This document shows, in pieces, positions 59,194 through 64,000 of a stretch of 64,000 nt of DNA. Under the pieces are notes generated by a model. It was not told where the DNA came from. It saw only the letters and a program-made list of their open reading frames with translations, and ran no database searches. Positions within the stretch are counted from its first letter, which is position 1; each line of letters opens with the position of its first letter. A program made the translations under genes and the position numbers. This DNA comes from CAG-1782 sp964418255 (lineage in GTDB: Bacteria; Bacillota; Clostridia; Christensenellales; DTU072). The stretch spans positions 1 to 64,000 of the forward strand of contig CAYQKV010000010.1 in assembly GCA_964418255.1 (NCBI GenBank), given 5' to 3'.

Positions 59194-59229
59194 TTTTCCG
59201 TTGCTCTGACGGAAAATTTTATGTATAAT
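59194..59229 (+). promoter_or_regulatory. Overlapping terminator and rubrerythrin promoter
   Basis: TTTTCCGT/ACGGAAAA followed by TTTT (59194-59220) can end the preceding transcript. Inside it TTGCTC (59201-59206), a 17-bp spacer and TATAAT (59224-59229) form a promoter for the rubrerythrin gene. Confidence 0.6.
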
Positions 59230-59284
59230 TTTGTTATGCTCTTTTAAGCAAAAAAAATATAAAATATAAAGGAGAAAATGTAAA

Positions 59285-59830
59285 ATGAAAAAGTTTGTTT
59301 GTCCCGTTTGCGGTTATGTTTACGAAGGCGAAACCGCTCCCGAAAAATGCCCTCAGTGCGGCGTGCCCGGCAGCAAATTCAAAGTTGAAGAAGGCGAAAT
59401 GAGCTGGGCGGCGGAACATTTTGTCGGCGTAGCCAAAGACGCTCCCGAAGAAATTCTCGAAGGACTTCGCGCCAACTTCCAGGGCGAATGCACCGAAGTA
59501 GGTATGTACCTCGCTATGGCGAGAGTAGCTCACCGCGAAGGCTATCCCGAAATCGGTCTCTACTGGGAAAAAGCGGCTTACGAAGAAGCCGAACACGCTG
59601 CTAAATTCGCCGAACTCCTCGGCGAAGTAGTAACCCCCTCCACCAAGAAAAACCTCGAAATGCGCGTTGCGGCGGAAAACGGCGCGACCAAAGGCAAAAC
59701 CGACCTTGCCAAACTCGCAAAACAGCTCAACCTCGACGCTATCCACGACACCGTCCACGAAATGGCGCGCGACGAAGCAAGACACGGCAAAGCGTTCGAA
59801 GGACTGCTCAAAAGATATTTCAATAAATAA
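59285..59830 (+). CDS. Reverse rubrerythrin (N-terminal rubredoxin)
   Basis: A 181-residue protein. The rubredoxin iron site comes first (CPVCGYVYEG ... CPQCGVPGS, residues 6-29), followed by the four-helix di-iron domain with EGECTEVGMY-type, EEAEHAAKF and DEARHGKAF ligands. The reversed order of domains defines reverse rubrerythrin, an NADH-linked peroxide and oxygen reductase of clostridia. AAAGGAG precedes the ATG and the gene has its own promoter and terminator. Confidence 0.94.
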   Translation: MKKFVCPVCGYVYEGETAPEKCPQCGVPGSKFKVEEGEMSWAAEHFVGVAKDAPEEILEGLRANFQGECTEVGMYLAMARVAHREGYPEIGLYWEKAAYEEAEHAAKFAELLGEVVTPSTKKNLEMRVAAENGATKGKTDLAKLAKQLNLDAIHDTVHEMARDEARHGKAFEGLLKRYFNK

Positions 59831-59853
59831 TAAATATCAATAACAAAATATCG

Positions 59854-59884
59854 ACGCGGCGGTAAATTCCCGCCGCGTTTTTTG
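59854..59884 (+). terminator. Terminator of the rubrerythrin gene
   Basis: ACGCGGCGG pairs with CCGCCGCGT, followed by TTTTTT. Confidence 0.88.
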
Positions 59885-59936
59885 TTTCCCGCAAACCAAT
59901 TTCGGACTTTTATGACATTATGCTGCATAAATCGTA

Positions 59937-59965
59937 TTGACTTTGGGACATTATAATGTTATAAT
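59937..59965 (+). promoter_or_regulatory. Toxin-antitoxin promoter with operator in spacer
   Basis: TTGACT (59937-59942) and TATAAT (59960-59965) are 17 bp apart. The spacer contains the perfect palindrome ACATTATAATGT (59948-59959), and a half site ACATTATG lies upstream near 59916. A regulator bound there would block the polymerase; the XRE protein encoded second in the operon is the likely one. Confidence 0.75.
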
Positions 59966-59988
59966 ATTCTCGTAGGAGAAAATTCGAT

Positions 59989-60666
59989 ATGAATAATATT
60001 ACCATTTATCACGGTTCCGTCTCCGTGTTGGAATGCCCCGTTTACGGCAAAGGAAAACCGTATAACGACTACGGGCGCGGTTTTTACTGCACCGAATCTC
60101 TCGAACTCGCAAAAGAATGGTCGGTCGAAGAAAACCGCGACGGCTTTGCCAACAAATACTCGCTGGATTTGCAAGACTTAAAAGTTCTCGATTTATCTAA
60201 AAAGGAATTCACCGTTCTGCACTGGATAACGCTACTGTTGCAAAACCGCGTCTTTAACTTGAAAAGCGATATATCGAAACTCGGAAAACAATATTTAACC
60301 GAGCATTTTTCCTTGCCTACGCAATCCTACGATATTATTAAAGGCTACCGCGCCGACGACTCGTATTTCGCTTATGCGGAAAGTTTCTTAAACAACACTA
60401 TTTCCGTGCAAAGATTGTCTGAAGCGTTGCGCCTCGGCAACCTCGGCGAGCAAATCGTTTTAATGAGCGAAAAAGCGTTTTCCCGTCTCCGTTTTATTGG
60501 ATACGAAGTCGCGGACGCCGCCATTTATTTCCCCCTAAGAAAAGAACGTAACGACCGCGCAAGAATGGAATTTTTATCCGACCGCCGCGGTACGCCGCCC
60601 GTAGACGATTTATATTTGAACGATATTATAAGAGGAATTCGCGCCGATGATACACGCTTACAGTGA
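59989..60666 (+). CDS. DUF3990 ADP-ribosyltransferase-like toxin
   Basis: A 225-residue DUF3990 protein. IYHGSVSVLECPVYGKGKPYNDYGRGFYCTESLELAKEW (about 5-43) has the H-G, D-x-G-x-GFY and Ser-type strand pattern of the ADP-ribosyltransferase fold; a later GNLGEQIVLMSEKAF supplies a possible catalytic Glu. It overlaps by 20 bases a gene with an XRE domain, so it is probably the toxin of a toxin-antitoxin pair. Target unknown. GTAGGAG precedes the ATG. Confidence 0.78.
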   Translation: MNNITIYHGSVSVLECPVYGKGKPYNDYGRGFYCTESLELAKEWSVEENRDGFANKYSLDLQDLKVLDLSKKEFTVLHWITLLLQNRVFNLKSDISKLGKQYLTEHFSLPTQSYDIIKGYRADDSYFAYAESFLNNTISVQRLSEALRLGNLGEQIVLMSEKAFSRLRFIGYEVADAAIYFPLRKERNDRARMEFLSDRRGTPPVDDLYLNDIIRGIRADDTRLQ

Positions 60667-61258
60667 AAATTTACTGCCTACGGTTCAGTCAAAACTCGCC
60701 GCTATGGTCGAACTCGGCGTTTTGAACGAAGGTATGGAAATAGATGAATTTATAGATATGTTTCTGTCGTCTCCCGTATGCCGCGCTTTCGAAACGGCAA
60801 ACCCTGTCCTATCGCTCGGAAAATCCGCAAACGAATTGCTTGCTATCGTCCTCAATAAAGAACCGAAAGAAGTAGAAGAAAACGCTTACGCCTCGCCTGA
60901 ATACTGGACGGGTTATGTCCTCGCCTATGCGCAATGGTACTTTAACAGACCGTTTTCCGAACTCGTCGCAGCCTATCCCTGCTCGAAACTCATCGAAAAT
61001 TATTTTCCTTATCACGAAACGGATATTACAAACGCGTTAGACCTCTACCGCACGAAATTAAACATCGATAACAAACTTAAAACTCTACGCAACAAGAGAA
61101 ACCTAAGCCAAAGCGAACTTTCAATTCTAAGCGGCGTGCCGGTGCGCACAATCAAAGCATACGAACAAGGCGCAATCGAAATCTCCAAAGCGCGCGGAGA
61201 AACTCTCTATGCTCTCGCCAAAACCTTAAATTGCACTATCGAAGACTTGTTGCAATAA
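60647..61258 (+). CDS. XRE-domain antitoxin partner
   Basis: A 203-residue protein. The N-terminal 130 residues are helical and of a type seen with DUF3990 partners (EYWTGYVLAYAQWYFNRPFSEL); the C-terminal HTH (KTLRNKRNLSQSELSILSGVPVRTIKAYEQG, about 143-173) binds DNA. It overlaps the toxin gene by 20 bases, which couples their translation. It likely neutralises the toxin through the N-terminal part and represses the operon through the palindrome at 59948. Confidence 0.82.
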   Translation: MIHAYSENLLPTVQSKLAAMVELGVLNEGMEIDEFIDMFLSSPVCRAFETANPVLSLGKSANELLAIVLNKEPKEVEENAYASPEYWTGYVLAYAQWYFNRPFSELVAAYPCSKLIENYFPYHETDITNALDLYRTKLNIDNKLKTLRNKRNLSQSELSILSGVPVRTIKAYEQGAIEISKARGETLYALAKTLNCTIEDLLQ

Positions 61259-61356
61259 CTTACGCAAACACGCTACATAAAAGCGGCACTTTTTATCGTT
61301 ATAATAATATAAATACGGGCATTTTTGCGCCTAATTTCAATAGTCTTTCATTTCGA

Positions 61357-61896
61357 TTATTTTTTAACGGATAAAATTTGTCTCGACAGATTTTTCCAAT
61401 ACTCTTCAATTTCTTCTTTTGTCATACCGTAAAACGGTTTATCTTCTTCGCGAAAAAGATTGACAATTTTTAGTCCTCGTTTTTCCGCATAGCGCAAAGC
61501 CGTTTTCGCTCCGCTCCTACGTTTCGAAGTATCAACGTAGCATATAAGCGTATTGCAAGCGTCTATCATTTGCCTATTGCTCAATGTTATTTGCCGTTTG
61601 TAGTAGACGTCCTCAATTTCATATATAACGGTTTTAACATCGGCATATGGAGCAACTTCATACTCACCGTTTTTTTTGACAATGTTTAGACTTGTAATGA
61701 CGACTTCTATTTCAATATCGGAATAAGTACTCCTTAACCGCCTACACATATTTAGCGCAAGACTGTCAAACTCACCGTGCGTTCCCATTGTAAACGCAGT
61801 GCAACCATTTGCTATTTCGGTATGAATAGCATTTTTGAGCCTTTCTTCTATATCTTTTGCGATTATCCGTCTATGTCCTATAAATGCCGCTTTCAT
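61357..61896 (-). CDS. SLOG-family (DUF1273-like) protein
   Basis: A 179-residue Rossmann-like protein. FIGHRRI at the start, CTAFTMGTHGEFDSLAL (about 32-48) and CNTLICYVDTSKRRSGAKTALRYAEKRG (about 113-140) are the G-rich loops of SLOG/LOG-like nucleotide-binding proteins. Such domains bind nucleotide signals and occur in conflict systems, but many single-domain members have unknown roles. AAGGAGAG precedes the ATG. A divergent XRE gene with shared operators lies upstream. Confidence 0.78.
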   Translation of the reverse strand: MKAAFIGHRRIIAKDIEERLKNAIHTEIANGCTAFTMGTHGEFDSLALNMCRRLRSTYSDIEIEVVITSLNIVKKNGEYEVAPYADVKTVIYEIEDVYYKRQITLSNRQMIDACNTLICYVDTSKRRSGAKTALRYAEKRGLKIVNLFREEDKPFYGMTKEEIEEYWKNLSRQILSVKK

Positions 61897-61923
61897 TTTC
61901 TCTCCTTAACTACTAAAAGATAT

Positions 61924-62036
61924 TTTCGTGGAATTCCGTAAATTATTATAGTAAATTTACAACGGCAAGTCAATTTCGTGGAGTTCCACGAGAGATATTT
62001 TTTTATATTACATATAATAAATCGTGGAATAACGAT
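61924..62036. promoter_or_regulatory. Cluster of TCGTGGA operators between SLOG and XRE genes
   Basis: The best site is TCGTGGAGTTCCACGA (61976-61991), 7-bp arms around GT. Related sites are CGTGGAATTCCG (61927-61938), ATCGTGGAATAACGAT (62021-62036) and a half site TTTCACGAA (62043-62051). Three or four sites in the intergenic region point to cooperative repression of both genes. Confidence 0.75.
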
Positions 62037-62056
62037 AAGGTATTTCACGAATTTAT

Positions 62057-62296
62057 ATGAAAACCAACGAAGCAATCTTAAAACGTATCGAGGAGATATG
62101 TCAGGAAAAAAGTCAAAATATCTGTAAGGCGTGCTTAAACGGCGGCAAGTCGCCTTCGGCTCTTTACGACCTAATAAAAGGAAGAACAAAATGTCCGAAA
62201 GTAACAACCGTCAAAAGTTTCTGCGATGGCGCAGGCATTACGTTATCGGAGTTCTTCGACAGAGATTACTTTAATAATTTAGAGGATGACGATTAG
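62057..62296 (+). CDS. XRE-family regulator
   Basis: A 79-residue HTH protein: ILKRIEEICQEKSQNICKAC, SPSALYDLIKGRTKCPKVTT (recognition helix about 33-52), then the usual GITLSEFF ending. It has no Shine-Dalgarno site before the ATG, similar to the XRE gene at 1104. It is divergent from the SLOG gene, with operator-like palindromes in between. Confidence 0.85.
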   Translation: MKTNEAILKRIEEICQEKSQNICKACLNGGKSPSALYDLIKGRTKCPKVTTVKSFCDGAGITLSEFFDRDYFNNLEDDD

Positions 62297-62308
62297 CATA
62301 ATGAAAGA

Positions 62309-62338
62309 GCTGTTTACTTAACGCGACAGCCTTTTTTA
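62309..62338 (+). terminator. Terminator of the XRE gene
   Basis: GCTGT pairs with ACAGC across an 12-base loop, followed by CTTTTTT. A short stem, so only moderately convincing. Confidence 0.5.
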
Positions 62339-62416
62339 TTATTTGAATTATTCTTTTTATCCATTAAATAAAATAAAAATCGCGAGAATATTTTTTCCCT
62401 CATTTTTTCCCATTAT

Positions 62417-63721
62417 TCAAAAAATAAGGAACGCGAGTTCGAGTCCGCCGAGGGCGGCGAGCAAAGCGGGCGCGGATATAGCCGCGCCGTAAAAAACGAA
62501 CTTTCCGAAGCCGAATTTGACGTTATGTTTACTTAAAATTCCGCTCCACATAATACCCGCCAACGCGCCTACCGGCGTGAGAAACGCTCCTATGTTCGTC
62601 CCGGCAATCGCCGCGAATATACTGATTTCCGACGCTTGCCCCGCAGAAAATACCGCTTCAAACAACACGCTTGCGGGAATGTTGTTTATCACGTTGCTCG
62701 CAAGGTACGCTCCGAAGCCGTAAAGAAATGAATTATCGCTTCCGAGCAATTTGTTAATATGGTCGGTAACGCCGTTGTATTCAAGCGCGAGGACAATTAC
62801 AAACATTGACAAAACAAATGGTATGAGTTCCCACGGGGCGCGTTTAAGGCACTCTTTTATCTCTTTCGGCATTTCTTTATGGATTAGTTTATGTATGCAC
62901 ACGCAAAGAAAAAGGCTCGCCGCGAACGCGAGGCAAATATACCACATTTCCCATTTTATATAAGACGCGACGACAAGCAGCGCCGTACACCCAAACAGGT
63001 GCGTAAGTCCTATAACAAGTCCTGTTTTGTCCTCGATATGAATAATCGGGGTATTCCCCTCGATGACTTCTTTTTTCAATTTTTTCCCGAATATCGCCAA
63101 TAGAACAAGATAGGCTGTCAATCCCGCCGTTATTGTAGGTATAATCATAATTTCGGCGTAGCGCGCAAAGTTTATTCCCGCGCCCGTTGCAAGGAATATA
63201 TTTGTCGGATTGCCTATAATCAACGTCATACTCCAAGTGTTTGCCGAGACGAACTCGCCTATCAGATACGGAAGAGGGTTAATTTTCGCATTTTTGGCGA
63301 AATAGCAAATAAACGGAGAGAAAGTAAGAACGACTATATCGTTGGAAGTAATTACCGTCAACGCTCCCACGGTAAAATACAGCGCGGAAAACAGCGCAAC
63401 TCCGTTATGTCCTGCGTGTTTAAGCGCGGCGGTTGCGAGGTATTTGAAAAAGCCTATTTCATCCAAATATACGGACATCAAAGTCATAGAGATGAACAAT
63501 ACGAGAATTTTGAGCGGATTGACAGCCGTATCGGCGGTAAGCCCGTCGGCGACGTAGTTAACATTCACGCAACCGCATAAAATAAGCACAACCGCGCCGA
63601 CGAACGCGGGCGTCCAGTAAACGGCTATCTTTCGCCCTTTTACCGTAACCGACGGCTTAACGAGAACCAAACATATAACCGCCGCGCACGCGACCGCGGA
63701 AATAACTATTGCTTTTATCAT
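62417..63721 (-). CDS. ArsB/NhaD-type (SLC13-like) permease
   Basis: About 434 residues with 11-12 helices. TVITSNDIVVLTFSPFICYFAK and LIIGNPTNIFLATGAGINFARY are the paired hairpin motifs of ArsB/NhaD-type ion transporters, repeated as LASNVINNIPASVLF and GTNIGAFLTPVGALAGIMW. The substrate could be arsenite, sodium or a dicarboxylate. No arsR or arsC is near. The start is MIKAIV at 63721; the frame is open to 63778, but that stretch is the promoter and a hairpin. Confidence 0.85.
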   Translation of the reverse strand: MIKAIVISAVACAAVICLVLVKPSVTVKGRKIAVYWTPAFVGAVVLILCGCVNVNYVADGLTADTAVNPLKILVLFISMTLMSVYLDEIGFFKYLATAALKHAGHNGVALFSALYFTVGALTVITSNDIVVLTFSPFICYFAKNAKINPLPYLIGEFVSANTWSMTLIIGNPTNIFLATGAGINFARYAEIMIIPTITAGLTAYLVLLAIFGKKLKKEVIEGNTPIIHIEDKTGLVIGLTHLFGCTALLVVASYIKWEMWYICLAFAASLFLCVCIHKLIHKEMPKEIKECLKRAPWELIPFVLSMFVIVLALEYNGVTDHINKLLGSDNSFLYGFGAYLASNVINNIPASVLFEAVFSAGQASEISIFAAIAGTNIGAFLTPVGALAGIMWSGILSKHNVKFGFGKFVFYGAAISAPALLAALGGLELAFLIF

Positions 63722-63725
63722 AAAT

Positions 63726-63778
63726 AAAATACCGACTTTTTTCGTCGGTATTTTATACCCTGTATATTCATTTGTCAA
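63726..63778 (-). promoter_or_regulatory. Terminator overlapped by a promoter
   Basis: AAAATACCGAC (63754-63744 on minus) pairs perfectly with GTCGGTATTTT (63736-63726): a terminator for the upstream DUF819 gene. The -35 TTGACA (63778-63773) and -10 TAAAAT (63755-63750; 17-bp spacing) overlap its first arm, so transcripts from this promoter would start inside the loop and lack the hairpin. Confidence 0.6.
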
Positions 63779-63791
63779 ACAAACGCAACGC

Positions 63792-64000
63792 TTACGGCAA
63801 AATAAAGCCTATCCCCGCGCCGAGGAAAGTTCCCACGGCGTATCCGAGAGAACCGCAAAGTAAGCCTACCGGCGTTAGTTTTTCGTCGCCGAGCTGTTTC
63901 GTCACCGCCGGGATAAACGCGGGTCCGTACAGTCCCGCCGTAAGGGTAACCATACAGCAATCCGCGTCGATTTTGAAAATTTTGCACAAAACGACGTGCA
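63792..64000 (-). CDS. DUF819 family membrane protein (3' end only)
   Basis: The last 69 or so codons of a gene that continues past the window. FKIDADCCMVTLTAGLYGPAF and TPVGLLCGSLGYAVGTFLGAGIGF match the C-terminal end of DUF819 (YjcL-like) membrane proteins. The frame is open to the window end (TGC AC... upstream of codon 63989), so no start can be given. Confidence 0.65.
   Translation of the reverse strand, partial: HVVLCKIFKIDADCCMVTLTAGLYGPAFIPAVTKQLGDEKLTPVGLLCGSLGYAVGTFLGAGIGFILP

Overview
The window looks like a chromosomal segment of an uncultured, probably gut-dwelling, anaerobic member of the Clostridia (Firmicutes). The evidence is strong AGGAGG-type ribosome binding sites, a YyaC-type sporulation gene, a type III glutamine synthetase, reverse rubrerythrin, ferredoxin-rich split glutamate synthase, ANTAR regulation, the RicT-HolB-Tmk housekeeping cluster, and TTGACA-17-TATAAT promoters. 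TAG, TAA and TGA all end normal genes, so the code is standard. Genus or family cannot be fixed from sequence reading alone.

Layout. 1-1400: a noncoding repeat island, a small Asn-rich protein and a divergent XRE regulator. 1437-11125: an amidohydrolase, a GPH sugar symporter with a small partner, a 1,678-residue YDG/MBG-type surface protein, a second noncoding repeat island, and a DEDDh exonuclease with a BRCT-like domain. 11526-19814: a small Cys/Lys protein, a transglutaminase-like lipoprotein, then ricT, holB, tmk, a PLP decarboxylase, greA and nadE. 20128-29079: a variable region bounded by tRNA-Val(CAC) and tRNA-Arg(ACG). It holds tRNA-end/terminator duplications, a YjbR-type protein, a DUF2975/XRE pair, an ABC transporter split by an in-frame amber codon, and an AT-rich restriction-modification island with a decayed tcmP gene. 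29284-40844: a nitrogen-assimilation region, with glnN and an Amt-PII fusion on the minus strand, divergent from a plus-strand operon of split glutamate synthase, a glutamine-synthetase-like protein and an ANTAR regulator. 40864-59830: pyrG, an NlpC/P60 lipoprotein, rmuC, a 2,078-residue surface protein, an acidic zinc-ribbon protein, a repeat protein next to CvpA, yyaC, ftsH, a flavin-reductase-like protein and reverse rubrerythrin. 59937-64000: small accessory modules (an ADP-ribosyltransferase-like toxin with XRE antitoxin, a SLOG protein with divergent XRE regulator), an ArsB/NhaD permease and the end of a DUF819 gene.

The strongest candidates for undescribed biology are two. (1) The glnN and glutamate-synthase leaders each carry a 4-bp hairpin with the identical hexaloop AAAGGC (A at loop position 1, G at 4, as in known ANTAR targets). 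In both, this hairpin overlaps the 5' arm of an intrinsic terminator directly after a consensus promoter, and the ANTAR protein is the last gene of the second operon. This points to one RNA-binding antiterminator controlling both divergent nitrogen operons. (2) A dispersed noncoding repeat family occurs in three intergenic islands. It combines a multi-hairpin element (A, four copies with compensatory base changes), a tight G-quadruplex motif (three copies) and a second hairpin element (B, three copies). A third theme is that both tRNA genes are followed by duplicated tRNA-end/terminator modules, one of which borders the restriction-modification island.
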